A program made the translations under genes and the position numbers. The notes beneath the pieces were generated by a model. It saw nothing but the letters and a program-made list of their open reading frames with translations. It was not told the DNA's origin and made no database searches. From Phlegmacium glaucopus (lineage: Eukaryota; Basidiomycota; Agaricomycetes; Agaricales; Cortinariaceae): a DNA stretch of 64,000 bases. This document shows, piece by piece, positions 20,057 through 37,795 of the stretch; the first letter of the stretch is position 1, and the number at the start of each line of letters is the position of its first letter. The stretch is taken from NCBI GenBank assembly GCA_015039465.1, contig MU130382.1:292386-356385 (forward strand), in the 5' to 3' direction.

Positions 20057-23000
20057 TTAATAACCATTCAAAGTACTTCCAATTGACTGCGTCTGCAGTG
20101 GTTGTTGATGTTGAAGGGAAGGCGACGACCCGACAATGGCCATATTAGGCGTCATCGGCATCCTGGTCGGTGACTGCGACTGCGAATGTGAATGTGAAAT
20201 ATTAGGCAGCGGTGAAGGTGAGTGCCGCATAAGTGGGGACATTGAATGTGATGGACCATTAACGAGCATCCCATTCCTTATCGCCGACCGCATCCCATTT
20301 TCTGACGGAGAACGTACAGGAAGACCAGTAATACCCAAGTTCGGACTTGGTAAAGCATTCCCTCCATTCACAGCCAGTTGTCCGTCCATCATATGGTTCC
20401 CATTAACCACAGACCCTGGTCTCTGAATCTGCTGCATCTGCGTTATAGGCGAGCCAGGACCATTAGCACTAGCCAGAGCTCCCCACTGCATCTGTCTCGC
20501 AGCAGCAGCAGCCGCTGGCGACAACTTCAAATTCCCAATGTTCGTCCCAGGAAGTAGTTGAATACCGTTCATGTTAGCGCCGTTAGGGCTCATATGCATG
20601 TATGAACCTGGGAGCGCTCGACCGACGTTCTGTAGTGCACTCAGCTCGGGAGCGGGCATGTTGGCAAAGGCAGACTTCAAATCTCGCATTTGCTGTTGAC
20701 TTAGGCCGCTGCCACCATTAGAAATGTTGCTAAGCTGGGGTGGGCTCTGACTGTGAGAATAGGCGGAGGCTAAAGGTGTCAGATGGTATCCATTCGTAGC
20801 CCCAAAATGTTGCTGCGGCTGTGGTTGAGGAGTAGTGGGGTTCTGAGGTTTCGAAATAGGTGAGCTACCGTTGACTGTAATGTCCACATTCCCGGACCCA
20901 TTGGTATCTGGCTGTGGTAAAGTAGCAACAGCAATACCATTTGGAATAGCAGGGGGAGCAATGATATCAGGCGATTTATGAGCATCAACTTGAGGTAAAT
21001 TGATAGCGACTCGTGAGACGCCATTGATACCATTCGTGGACGAGGAATGCTGGGCGATCGGGACAGGAAGAGTTTGTGGAGGAGACATTTGATGAGGGGT
21101 TGATTGCAAATTGGAAACCGGCGCCATGGGAGGACGCATACCGCCATTAGAGGATATCCTCATCTGTACCCCTGTATTTGGAGGCGGCATCTTTTTAATC
21201 TGATGTCCCTGGGCGCCGTTCATTGCTGCTACGCCAGTAAGTGAGTGTACAGGTACTGTCCCATTCATCGTTGGTTGGAAAGGACGAAGAATGCCCTGAG
21301 CATCTCGCCGCATCATAGGCTGTTGAAGCATCCCTAAGCGGTAAGGTAGGAAGATTTGTGATCCCCCTTCAGCGCCTTGGATAACCAGAGTAGGATCCGT
21401 CAACAAATTGGCATGGTCCATGTCTGAGAACAAAGTCATCGTATGCCTCAGATACCTGTAACATATGTGTGATGAGCTAGATAGAACGAGAAAAAGAAAA
21501 AGAAGACATACATGTTGTCGTAATCGTCTATCAAAGTTCTGTCCTGTTCTTCCGAACCATCGGGTCCAACAGGAGGCGCATCATCAGCGTCGAATTTCCA
21601 CCTTTGCTCCAACCGTCTCCTTCTTTCTCCTTCAGGATCTTCGTCGACATCCATTGGCTCATCAGCGTCAAAAAGACTGGAACGTGGTGGTCTGGCAGCA
21701 GTCAACGGTGGCGGAGTGACGTTGCGGCGGTCGATGTGGATCCTTCCACCTCGACCATAACGCAAACGGACTGCTCGAGCCATTCTAGGCGCAGGAGGGG
21801 GAGACGGAGGATCGTCATCCGTCGTGCCAGAGTTGGACGACGGCCATGAAGGAGAATTCGGAGGAGGAATATATTTGAATAGCCTGCAGGCGTAAGGAAC
21901 AGGTGACGCCTGATATGGATTCTAGATGGATAGGAAAATGAATATTCGGAAAAAGAGATGGGGCACGCGAGAGAAAGTAACTGACGTCTACTTGATCTTC
22001 CCAATGATGATCGAGATCCTTCTGTTTTGCCAACGTAGATTCCACTAGTTCGCGGATCATGGTAAGGCGTTCCTTAGGCCGTAGTAGTACCTCAGGCCGC
22101 GGTAGGGGATCATCGTGTGGCCTTATCCTAAGTCCTGGGACACGTCTAGAATTGTTTACCGTAAGATATACATATAAATATGACAACAACAAACACCAGG
22201 GTCACATACGATGTATCGAGTTTCTTCACGGGCCTCTCCTTGTCAACCAAAAGCTCCTCATCTACCGTGTCATTGAGCGCCGGAAATTTCCGCTTCAAAT
22301 CCGCAAAAGCCTGCCGTTTCTCCCAAATGCCTTGCGACTGTACCGCATTATCCTTCTTCAGAGTCTCCCGTACTAAAAGTGTTTTGGCCAATTCTAGAGG
22401 GTATGACAACTCATATTGTAAACGGACAAGTTTATCGGAAGATGTCGCTTGCGATGCCCTCGTTTTGCGGACTGCTTTGATTTCTCTTCTTCTGAAGCAA
22501 ATGTATGATTCGTTGAGGGTATCAGACTCATCACCCTATCAAACTCAGATAAGTCCTGGATAATTGGGTGAAGATGACAACTCACATTAAGGGTTGGGAT
22601 AATACGATGACCACCCCGATCAACCCGACGCTCCTTCCAATGAGGGTAGATAGTCTTTGCAATACGAAGCAACGCTTGAGGCTCAGGTACCCAGGAAGGG
22701 AGAATATAAGATACAAAAATCGTCGGCGCCAGCGGTGATGAGAAAACATCTTGATAGTCCGCAAAAGCTGGAAATTCCATCCCGGTCTCCAGACCCTAAT
22801 AATCACAGGTCAGAAAAGAAGTTGATTATAGAAAGACAACAGAAAAAACGACATACATGATGTAGATACTCTGTCCTCTCATGCGTTACCTTCTCATACA
22901 AACCCATCACCAACTCGAACTCGTCCTCGGTAATCATAGCAGGTTGACAAGGTTCAGGCTCTTTTCCTTTCGCCTTGGTACTGCGTGCGGAGGTTCTGAT

Positions 23001-23627
23001 ACCCGAGACGGATACAGCTCCCTGCGCACTCGTTCCTTCTCCTCGTGCCTCCTCGTTGTTCTTTTCAAGCCACGCCTGATCTCGTTCATCCATATAGTAG
23101 ACAAATCCACCCGAAAGCCCATTGGTAATTGCCTCTTCCACCGTCGTCGACGTACAGACATATGTCGCAGGGTCTTTCCATTTGTTGGATGGATACCACT
23201 CTTCGTAGTTATCAACAATGCCGGTCGAGTCTGGGGTAGGGATAAATGCTGATTGTGAAACAACACTGGCTTTACTATCAACTGCTGCTCCTCTTGTATG
23301 CCTGCTATTGGCATTGTTTCGATGTGCTGCTGACAGTACCTCCTGTAGATGGTGCTCCTAAAGTTATGAATTGGTCAGCAATCCACGGATTGCACAGCCA
23401 CTACCGATGCTGACGTGGCAGTCAACAATAAAGCAGGGACTCACATTAGCATCCTCAGCGTCCACGCCAGCGACAAGATTGGTGAGGCGATACTTCTCCT
23501 CGTCTTCGTCTGGGATGAGAACTGCATCAGCGTCGAGGGAACCCTGGTGGATCTTGAGCCGTGTCTTGTTTGTAATCCGGTTGCGGTTTCTGAGAGTAGA
23601 AGCGGCCGGATGATGATTTCGGGGCAT
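20057..23627 (-). CDS. EPL1: EPL1, enhancer of polycomb-like subunit of NuA4
   Basis: Seven exons keep phase: 23445-23627, 22857-23357, 22586-22795, 22210-22535, 21986-22145, 21512-21921, 20057-21455, giving 1062 residues. EPL1 scaffolds the catalytic piccolo module of the NuA4 histone H4/H2A acetyltransferase, bridging Esa1 to the nucleosome. The N-terminal basic EPcA region is clear (STLRNRNRITNKTRLKIHQG, then EEWYPSNKWKDPATYV and AFADYQDVFSSPLA), followed by the helical segment around LRIRPHDDPLPRPEVLLRP. The last exon is a long disordered tail rich in N, G, P, S and Q, longer than in yeast. The start is the first methionine (MPRNHHPAASTLRNRN), where EPL1 proteins normally begin. The nearest genes share its strand but are well separated. 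Confidence 0.93.
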
Positions 23628-25598
23628 ATCATGGATGGTTCAACGAGAAAAAAGGACGATGTCCACTGATAATATTTGGTCGCGTAAAACGTTGCAGCTC
23701 AGCGCTCCTCAAGGTCGTCAGAATTGGGCAAAGCGTCGGTTTTCCGCCGAAAAGTGGTTCCGGCCCGAAACGAACACGCGCCCTCAAATGATATACGCTA
23801 TTTGTACGTGTGAACAAATATGCCCGGCATGTTCTCGGCCGTGCAACCATATCTCACTTAAGTTGACGCATACAACTCAGCGAGACGTTAGAGTCAACAA
23901 CTAAGAAACAGATAGCTCACAGAATGAAAATTTTGTCACAACATTGAATGCGGGACTATGACGGGAAAGGAAGTCAGTTGCGTCGCCAGGTCCGGAGAAG
24001 GAGAAGACTGTACCTTGGATCATTGTCACAAGGTCTGTGCGTCATCGTAAGTGGCGGACAACTACCGCTCCAATGCCATGTCTAAAACTCACATACGAGC
24101 TACAAGAATCGTTGAAAGATCCATTCATTTAGCTTCAGAGAACTAGAAATGAAATCAGATAAATGACCATATAATAGATGGGAGGGTCCTTACAACAACA
24201 TCCAAACATTAAGATTTTAAATGAGCGATATTCAAGAAACTAGATTAGAAACAAGAAAGTTCTTTAGAATCGTTAAATGAGTCAATCGATATGTGCCCAC
24301 GTTCAAGGGTTCAATCCACTGGCCCATTAATGGCTAAAAGGGACAAGAAACTGACATTAGATCGATAAAGATCAAATAGGATAACATAGAACGTACCAGG
24401 AATCAGGCAGCAGTGATAGCAAGAATTGTAGTTTGAACGACAGCACATTGCATGATAAGATATTTGTTGAACGAAACTTTCTGGAAAATTCCTCCCAATA
24501 ATGCATCCCCAAAAGAAAAGAAACGATGACGCTGCCAATGGTAGTATCAGACGAACAGGACTGTTCGTTCATAAGGTCCTGAAATAATCCAATCAGGATC
24601 AGGGTCATGCGCTAATGTGACCTGGTGCTCGAGTCAGTAGGAAGTAGTTAATGCAGAGAACACTAAGTCTCACTAATGGGGCAATCCAAGGGAAGGAAAG
24701 GACTTCCAGATGCAAGTGGGGCGAGTAACGTCATCCAATGTACAAAGGATAAACATGTACTCAGAAGATCTGCGAAGTAAAATAGCGACGTATATGCGCC
24801 CAGAATGGCGGCTAAGCCTTCGAGTAGCAAATTTCCCAAGTCTAATGGGCTTGCACTGGAAAGCATGAGAGGACTAAAGAGATTGAATTAGTCGCAGTTG
24901 GAGGATGACGCGGCCAACAGAATCGTCACACGGACCGATGGGAGATTACGCACCATGATAAACGAGTCCAACCCCAATGACCCTAGAAACACATAAATCC
25001 ATCGATGTTCGAATGCCTTATCGATGATGATATAAACCTAAGCTGGTAACGATCCAAAAGTCCTGCCAAACACAGAATATGGCATACAGAGGCGTGGAAC
25101 CCTAAGTCCCTAAGGCCCACTCCCCAAGAGGCGAGGACCCAGAAAAGTCCTCCTTAAGAGGCGCATATAATTATGGTGTCGAGGTCGTGGATTTTAAAAC
25201 CCCATAGCTGAATGAATGCCCCAATTTTTTTTCGGGTAATGGGTTTCAAATTCATGTCACCAGGCAAAGCGACGTGAATGTATATACCCCTACCCCCGAA
25301 AAACATCGATAATGAGAAGAAATTGAAAAGAATAACATCAGGGATGGTGGGCAGTTGCTGGGCAGAGAGGTCAAAGGCCACCAGCGAAAAGGCGGCTGTG
25401 GTTCCAGGTCAAGGGACAGTGGCAGAACTCTCTCGACATCATCGGATGTGAAGGAACGAAGGTTCAGCCACCCGGCACGTGCTATCATCCTCGGATCGGC
25501 AAATCCCGAATCAAATCTACGGCAAAGAATGTCGGAAATCTCCTAACATTCTATCAGAGTTCTTTACAGTACAATCAGTCAATAGTATTCCTACAAGA
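23628..25598. other. 2-kb intergenic region, no gene seen
   Basis: It includes the EPL1 promoter at its left end and the permease 3' flank at its right. Only short frames without splice-consistent extension are present. The duplicated word AGAGGCG (about 25122 and 25157) is the only repeat noticed. Confidence 0.5.
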
Positions 25599-27862
25599 TT
25601 AACTACTAATAACAGATGATACTTCATCGAGATCCGCCGCCGGCTCTGCGTCCTCTTGGGGAAGAATAGCGTTCAAAAGCCCAGCTACCACACCCGCAGA
25701 TAAGACTGTTCCATAAAGTAGATGATCAGAATAATATCAAGACACAACAACAAAAAAACTCACAAGGTGTACTAAGTATAATCGATATTGAATCAAAAAG
25801 GCCTTGCAATCCTTTATTAGGATTAACCACTCCATCGAACAAATGCGTGAAAATATTGGGCTGCAACAAGTTGGCAAACCCAAAAGAAAGTGCAGCACCC
25901 AACACAAATCGATCCCTCCTCGTAAATTTATTATGAGCCAACACACGTAGCCCAGACACAGCCACACTCGCAAACAAGAACGTGGTCACTCCGCCTAATA
26001 CAGGATTGGGTATAGCCAGGAATACACCCGAGATCTTGCTCACTACTCCAAACAGGATGAGGAAGAAACAGCACCATCTCCCTGCACCACGGTTGGCACA
26101 GCGTGTGATGGCGATGACACCATTGTTTTGGGCGAATGTGGACAGGGGGGTGACAGTGAAAAGGGCGGAGATGAAGCCGCTGAGTCCATCGCTGAGGATA
26201 CCGCCTTGAATGCGTGAGTCGAATTCATCGCCAACGACTTTTTGACGAGAAACTTCAGCGGAAGCGGTGATATCACCAATGGCTTCCATCGCAAGTGATA
26301 CTGAGAGAAAACCCAAAGCTCATTTAAAAGAAATAATCATATAAGAGAGGAACAAACCGTAAACAGTCAACATGGGCAGGATAGCAGGTGGGTAGATGTT
26401 TATTTTAAATCGGTGGACCCATAGGAAGGTGATAGCAGGCGCGGCTTTGATCGTCGAGGAGTCCATATAACCTGCAGCACCAGCAACGATACATCCGACG
26501 ACAAGTCCGACAATGATACTGATGTTCTTGAGGAACGGAGATCCAAAAATTTCAGTGAGGATGATGGTTGAGAACGATAGAAACCCTAGTCCGATAAATT
26601 CTGGAGACCCCCATCTATATCGAATAACGTTAGGAATGACAAAGGCAAAGGGTGAATAAGACCTACGGAAGTGGTCGGGGAGCGAAGATTGTAGGGCACA
26701 GTCTGAAAATACCAGACGTTGGGCGACTTTGGCAATTATTCGAGCCTCCACCCCAATTTGCAGCACCGGAGGTGCCAATGAGGGATGCACCAATCATAAG
26801 AATCACGGTTCCTATGTGGATCAAAAAAAGGATCAGTATTTGATTTGCAGAACTTGGGAAGATTGAAACTTCACCGGTGACAAGAGGCGGAAAGAATCTT
26901 TTCAGAATCCTCGGAGAACAGAATGACATGCCGATTTCGAGGAAGGAACATATAAGGGATGTCCCTGTGCAAGGAAAACACTTTGTCCAAGAGCAGAAGA
27001 CAGTGGTGGAATTTTCGTACCGAGGACCATTCCATACGCATCAGGACAAGCATCGCGAGTGACCGTTCCATCGGTAGATGTAGTTGACGAGCATGTACCG
27101 TCTTTGTACATCGCATTAAAAATCTATATGCACTGAGATATAAGTAAACAACAAAACGAGCAAAAAAACAGTGTTGCTAACCGCGTTGGCCGTTGAGAGG
27201 GTTGCAAAACTTGTTCCAACCACCGTGATTAACCCAGTTCCGAGATAATATCGACCGAAGAGATGGATGCGTGACATTTGCATCAGACTCAGGATACCTA
27301 TCCACCAATAGAATTGTTAGAACCCCGAATCACCAGAAAAAATGCCAGCGAAAAAGTATGCACCGCAACCAATGAGAGAAGCAGAGATCATGTAGGAAGA
27401 AGTTGCTGCATCCAAGTTCAGTGCAGAAGCCAAGATGATGGGCGGAGTGATGAGACCTGCCAACATGGCAAGCGCATGCTGTAGACCACTCGAGATAGCG
27501 AGGAGGAGAGGTAAATCATCGTTGAGAGCGTAGAAAGGCGGCATCCTTCTCTTTTGCTTCATAAAAGGAAGTGATGGCGTGCATAACCTTGTTGAATCCG
27601 CGATTATCAGACTCACTACTGTTATTCATGCCCTAAAAGATAAAAGGACTTACCATGCATAATCATAGTCTCCAACCCACCCATCCTTCGTTGTAAGTTT
27701 CGTACCGAGTCTCTTGGCCTTTTCTACGATTTGATTTGAGGCGGTAATCCGTTGAGGCAAGACCACAGGCTCGGGTTGGGTCTTTACTGACACTCCGAAA
27801 TCGTCTTCCGATGTCATTGCAGAGGAGATGATAGGTCTATTAAAAGAAGGGCTGCCGAACAA
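25599..27862 (-). CDS. Uric acid/xanthine permease (NAT/NCS2 family)
   Basis: Nine exons keep phase: 27654-27862, 27364-27587, 27182-27297, 27021-27123, 26875-26964, 26667-26811, 26358-26614, 25764-26300, 25599-25705, giving 595 residues, close to Aspergillus UapA/UapC. The protein should import urate and xanthine across the plasma membrane with protons. Family marks are QHALAM in the first membrane segment and the nucleobase-ascorbate signature QNNGVIAITR (in exon 8), which lines the substrate path. Other landmarks are GDYDYAW before segment 1, NWGGGS and FAPRPLPWGSPEF. Many hydrophobic segments follow. The start is the first in-frame methionine; one 15 codons later is also possible. The gene is isolated from purine-pathway genes in this window. 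Confidence 0.9.
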
Positions 27863-28448
27863 GCTGAGGATTGGTGATAAGTATCCCCGTTTATGGTCGC
27901 CTTCTTATCATACGACCCCCGGACGGCCCATGATTGGGTTTAAATGATAACACAGTTGAGAGGTGTCTGCAAGAATTATATGGTAACCATGGATGATAAG
28001 ATGGGTGTACGTAAACTCTTCACTGATAGAAAACCAGAAATAACTATCTACTGTCACATGATCATATTGGAGTTAGATCGTGAGGCATCTTCGCTCGAAA
28101 AGAAATCAACGGCTAGCCAGACCATCCAAGCGAATATTCTAAACTTAGGAAGTTGGGCAGAAAAGAAAAGGGCAAAGAAATCCTTGTGACCCACAACGAA
28201 GACAAAAGAAAACGTACGTCCATTGGCAGGTACAGGAACAGTCATGATCAACGTTGTCACAGTCATGCCAGTGTCAGTGTCATTCAAGTCCCAAAGTTGT
28301 ACATATCTAAACTATTTTGTACGTTTCGATTACTAGCTATACATCGAGTACATATATTATGTGACAAAAAAATAGGATATACTGTCCACAGCTAGAGAAA
28401 CCAGGAAAGCAAATTGTCAGAGTCAATGAGAATTCAATGACTCAAGAG
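27863..28448. other. Intergenic between permease and deacetylase, no gene seen
   Basis: Permease 5' flank and deacetylase 3' flank. It contains only short frames and no repeat that I recognise. Confidence 0.5.
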
Positions 28449-30614
28449 TCAAGTGGACATCGGCACGTCCTCGTCATCTTCTTCACCCTCATCAGGCTCA
28501 CCATCCTCACCATAACCAGAGTCTAACCCACCTCTTTCCATAATCCTCGCCAGCTCAGGAACCATACCATACCCATACCCATTCCCAAACCCATCAACTA
28601 CCATATTATTCCCTCCCATCATCCTCGCATTCACACTAGCATCCACCACACCTACCACATCATCCCACCTTGGTCCGTCAGGGAAGAACCGCCTCTTCGC
28701 AGGCTTGCCAACCGAAGTTGAGCAATCAAAATGTGAATACCCGTTTTCATGTATTGGTATATCGTAATATTTCCCCGTGATCAGACTCATTCGTTTTCTT
28801 TCGGCGGTTGAGGTGTATTGGGGTTGATGATTGGTATATCGGCCGTTGATACGGGAGGCAGAGGATGAACGGTAAGGACCACGTCGCCAGTTGTTTTGAC
28901 TGCTTGATGATTCATCAGAGTCCCAGGAATCAGAACCTTCTGAGTCTTCAGTTGTAGTGTCGGTATCTTGTAGATTGTACACGTATCTTGCATGTTCTGC
29001 ATTTAAAGAAGGTCGGATTAGTATTATTTTGTTTTTGACGCAGAAAATACTGACGAGCAAGTTGTTCGTCTAGTTCATCTCTTCCTTCCTCCTCGTCCCT
29101 GCCAAAACCAAGGTGTTGGCCGATGGACTCCCGTGGGACATCCTGCATCGGCACAGACGGAGCACAAGCCAGTTGCTGCAACTGTTCCAGCGCTGTAGCC
29201 CTGCATAAGAACATCAGACGGTAGTTCGACAAGAGAACAAATAAACTGACCTGACAACATCCAACGACCCCTCCTTAACGTTCAAATCATCCATGTTATT
29301 ATCCACCACCTCCAAACGATACCTTGGACCAAACCACTCAAAGTATTGATTCCAAGGTAGATTTGGGTCAATCTCTTCCTCAATACCCAAAGCACAAGCC
29401 GTCTCGTATGTCCATGTCCGTGCAACATTCTTTACCGTATATCCACCTCCACCAAGTAGGATCAGAGGCACATTGTATTTCCGAAGAAACTGTACACAAT
29501 GCGCATGTCCATGCATCGTCAAATTGAAGCAACCCAACTTGTCTCCTGCCAAAGAATCTGCACCACATTGTAGTACAACCGCGGAAGGTTGATACACATC
29601 AAGAATCTTAGCAATAACCTAAATAAGATGAAGGTTTTTAATTGCAATACGACAAGATATACCTGCGAAAAACTCACAGGTTCAAAAACGCTCCTAAATG
29701 CCTCATCCGTAATTCCGTCTTTGAGCGGAACATTCACAGCATACCCCTTTCCCTTTCCCTTCCCTTTATCCTCTTGTGTCCCAGTCCCTGGAAAATATTC
29801 CCCAAACTTGTGAAAACTGCATGTCATCACCCTGTCGGTGGTGTAAAAGGCTTCTTCCACACCGTCCCCGTGATGACAATCGATGTCGATGTATAGGACC
29901 CTAGGATAGGTTCGTAAAAGTTCGAGGATTCCAAGGACGATGTCGTTGATGTAGCAGAAACCAGAAGCTTCGCGTTTTTTGGCATGGTGCAGCCCACCTG
30001 CCCAGTTTATGGCAATGTCAACTGCACCAGAAGCTATTCGTTGAGCGGCACCTAGGAAATGTAGTACGACAAGTCAGTAAGGAGTCGTAGTTCGATGACT
30101 ATAAACGTACCTATAGAACCTCCAGCTGAGATGGAGCAGAATTCAAAAACACCTTCGAATGCGGGGTTATCCTCTCCTACAAGGACTTTCATTTTAAAAG
30201 AGTGTTAGAACTCGAAGATACAGGCATTCAAGAGAGAACATACATCGTGTCCCTTGATAAGTCAACTTCTCTGCCGTCTCAGGCGTAACGCTATGCAGAA
30301 AATGCACATATTCATCTGTATGAAATGAGCTCATTACTTCTGGCGTCGCACGTTTCGGTCTCTGGACATGGTTGGGTTCAAGAAACCAATAGGGTAAGGA
30401 GTATATCTCACTAGAATGTGCATTTTGTCGAGCATGCCATAGGCTGTTACTAGATCATGAGTGACCCGTATCCTATGTGGTTTCATTGGGTGGCCAAGTC
30501 CATATGTGTATGCCCCGACATCAGCTGTCGGTTGGTGTGTCAGCTTTGAGCGGACTGGACTGTTAAGAGTGAGAACTCACTGTCATAATAGTACGCAACT
30601 TTACGCTTAGACAT
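28449..30614 (-). CDS. Class I histone deacetylase (Rpd3/Hos2 type)
   Basis: Eight exons keep phase: 30581-30614, 30412-30524, 30244-30361, 30111-30185, 29678-30051, 29251-29618, 29055-29200, 28449-28996, giving 591 residues. A zinc-dependent lysine deacetylase acting on histones in nuclear co-repressor complexes. Catalytic marks are all present: [16 protein letters not shown] (His pair), [10 protein letters not shown] (zinc Asp and His), [23 protein letters not shown] (second zinc Asp) and GGGGYTVKN (active-site Tyr). The segment after the catalytic core ([12 protein letters not shown]) is closer to Hos2/HDAC3 than to yeast Rpd3, so clade assignment is open. The C-terminus is a long acidic and Gly/Met-rich tail (ending [10 protein letters not shown]). 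A KGKGKGKG insert lies after the FPGTG motif. Confidence 0.92.
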
Positions 30615-31204
30615 GCTCTCGTCGTCGCCGTCGGTGGTTCCAAGTTCCACCTTTCAAAAAGTCAAAGTCTGTGCACAGATTGGTCATGTGATCAATATTG
30701 TCGCGCGACGGGCCGGCGGCGCGTCCCAATTTCCGGGTCAGCACTTCTCAAAAAGACGAAGAGCAGGCATAATTATATTTTGTAAAATAAGAATATATGT
30801 ACTCCATGTTTTTAAATGAATTGTTTTTGTAAGCATAAAATAGATGAGAAGCAGTACTGTACGTAGACTTACATAATAAACGGCACATGCGCTAATCGGT
30901 AGTCAGTTGGGTTGCATGTAAACGAAAGCAACGAAATCTACCAAAGAATCGATGTATAGGGAGAAAACCAAGAAGAGGGGCGAAGTTAGAGCGAGGAAGT
31001 TATCACGCTGCTAACGTCCCTTTGTAAGATCTGGGTGAAGGCCGAAGGGCTATGGAACTGCAGGTTTGACCTGGGTATCGCAGACTTCTACTGTTGGCTC
31101 AGTCGCTGCACAGTCGAAGGTGATTTCCAAGGCGATGCTTTGCTGAACTTGGATGTCGGGGCGACAGACGTCGTTGAATGGGATGCCGTCGTGGGCATTT
31201 AATG
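30615..31204. other. Intergenic, deacetylase promoter side
   Basis: Upstream of the deacetylase start and downstream of the DUF5745 gene. CG-rich near 30615-30730 (GTCGTCGCCGTCGG), then A+T-rich. No gene seen. Confidence 0.5.
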
Positions 31205-32287
31205 CTAAGAATTCGAATTCTTGAAATCCGCGAGTTGAGTCAACAAACGCGCACGCTCGTTCAAAAGATGAACAGTACGCATATATTGTTCGTGCACAGC
31301 CGCTATTCTGGCCGCCTTTTGATTAGCACGATGCGAAGACTTCGATTGATCAGAGTATTCTCGTCCATGTCGGCTGGAAAAAGACATAGAACGACTGCTT
31401 TCAAAAGAAGCTAGTTCAGCTTCCTCATCGACTGGCTGGATGAAGCCTGTAGTGCGGATTGATGTAGGAGATTGGGGGTTGGGATGATCGTGTTCGATGG
31501 GTAGGGTGTTAGCAATCGAAGGATGGCAATCACAGAAGCTCCAGTTATGATCTGGGGAAGGAGTCCGATCACTGTGTCGCATTTCGGGGTCAATGGAGAA
31601 AAGAAGAGAAGGCGGGGAAACTTGGTGTATACATCTAGGAGGGTTGGTCAATGGACGTTGAAAACCGTGGATATCCGACATGATATCCGACATGGACTCC
31701 TCGCCTTGGTCTTCGAAACTAGTCACCGAATCTCCTCCTTTTTCTTTTAGAAAAGGTGAGAAAGTTCGTTCCGATGATCTCTCGATCCCGGTAACTGTTG
31801 AACCCGAATGAAAAAGGGACTCTGCATCTAGATCGAGTTGTGATTTAGGTGAGAGACGTTGTTTGCTTGATATCGGCTGGCTTTGTGATTGAGATGGAGT
31901 ATCATCGGAAGCGGATATTAGACCAGCTTGTCGACCGATCCAACAAAGAAGGTTGGCAATAAACAGGACCTCTTCCCATTCACCATCCGCCAATCTCCTT
32001 GGGTCGAGATTGCTGAGTCCGACGTCCGTTTGCAAATAATCGGTCTCCAGAACACCTAGAAACATTTTCATGGCTTGAACTTTTTCAGCATGGGCACGTC
32101 TCGAGTCTTTGAGTTCATGGTTAAAGTTGATAGGTAAGCGCACGCCCACAAGAGATTCTAGGATTGCTACGAGGAGTCGTGGGGTAAGATCTGTGGGAGA
32201 TATCAAGGGAATTGGAATATGCAATGAAATCAGAAGTGTATTGAGCTGTTTTACCAGTGTTTCCTGGTCGATAGCCGAGTCACACAT
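31205..32287 (-). CDS. DUF5745 domain protein (CEP95-like N-terminus)
   Basis: Single exon, 360 residues. The N-terminal 130 residues (LNTLLISLHIPIP, LLVAILESLVGVRLP, KVQAMKMFLGVLETDYLQ, LADGEWEEVLFIANLLCWIG) match what I know of DUF5745, a calponin-homology-like domain found at the N-terminus of human CEP95 and in many basidiomycete proteins. The middle is Ser/Pro-rich and disordered, and the C-terminus is a short coiled coil (VHEQYMRTVHLLNERARLL). The likely role is at the spindle pole or microtubules, inferred only from the domain. It is head-to-head with SMC5. Confidence 0.6.
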   Translation of the reverse strand: MCDSAIDQETLVKQLNTLLISLHIPIPLISPTDLTPRLLVAILESLVGVRLPINFNHELKDSRRAHAEKVQAMKMFLGVLETDYLQTDVGLSNLDPRRLADGEWEEVLFIANLLCWIGRQAGLISASDDTPSQSQSQPISSKQRLSPKSQLDLDAESLFHSGSTVTGIERSSERTFSPFLKEKGGDSVTSFEDQGEESMSDIMSDIHGFQRPLTNPPRCIHQVSPPSLLFSIDPEMRHSDRTPSPDHNWSFCDCHPSIANTLPIEHDHPNPQSPTSIRTTGFIQPVDEEAELASFESSRSMSFSSRHGREYSDQSKSSHRANQKAARIAAVHEQYMRTVHLLNERARLLTQLADFKNSNS

Positions 32288-32406
32288 CGTAACCCTTCTA
32301 ATATGTGGGAAATTATGCAGTAGAGTTGCAGAGGTCCGGCCCTAAACAAAGGTAAACAACGCGTCTTTTGTCTTTCAGCGTTTGACATAATTAAGACGCG
32401 GTTATA
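32288..32406. promoter_or_regulatory. 119-bp bidirectional promoter of DUF5745 gene and SMC5
   Basis: The two start codons are 119 bp apart on opposite strands, so both transcripts must start within this interval. No TATA box is evident. Confidence 0.6.
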
Positions 32407-37350
<4,944 letters not shown>

Positions 37351-37795
37351 TATAGGTTCGGACCTTGGCAACGTGGAGTGGGAAGCAAAAGAGTTCTTTT
37401 TTTTATTTTTATTTTTTTTCATCGATAGGTCTACAACCCTGTGTTTCTCTCGAAACGCTGTCGCCCTCCCCACCGCCGGGATGCAGAGCGGGTTACCCTT
37501 TTGATAAATTCCCCCTCACGTTCCGCCTTCTTGATTTATTTGTGGTTCAACTTTTTCACATCCTTACCCCACATCCATGCTTCACAAACCTATGATTTGT
37601 TGTTCAAGGTCCCAGGCTTGTTTTTGCTTTTCTCGCTTTATAAATTGAATTATTTCATTTCATACGGAATCCCCAACTAATTACCTTACAACAACACAAT
37701 TTTTATCTAGGTAGTAACACGTAGTCCTCAAGCTACATAGTTGTTTTTTTTTGGTTTTTGCACCGAAAAAGATTTCAAATAAAATGTATATATAT
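37351..37795. other. Convergent 3' spacer between SMC5 and RRP43
   Basis: T-rich spacer between two converging genes. It should carry both polyadenylation regions. No gene seen. Confidence 0.5.

Noticed and set aside
20779..21147. Overlapping minus-strand frame inside the EPL1 last exon
   Set aside because: It is an out-of-frame shadow of the low-complexity EPL1 tail with no splice or motif support.
24300..24320. B-box-like GGTTCAATCC suggesting a tRNA
   Set aside because: No A box upstream and no cloverleaf pairing on either strand.
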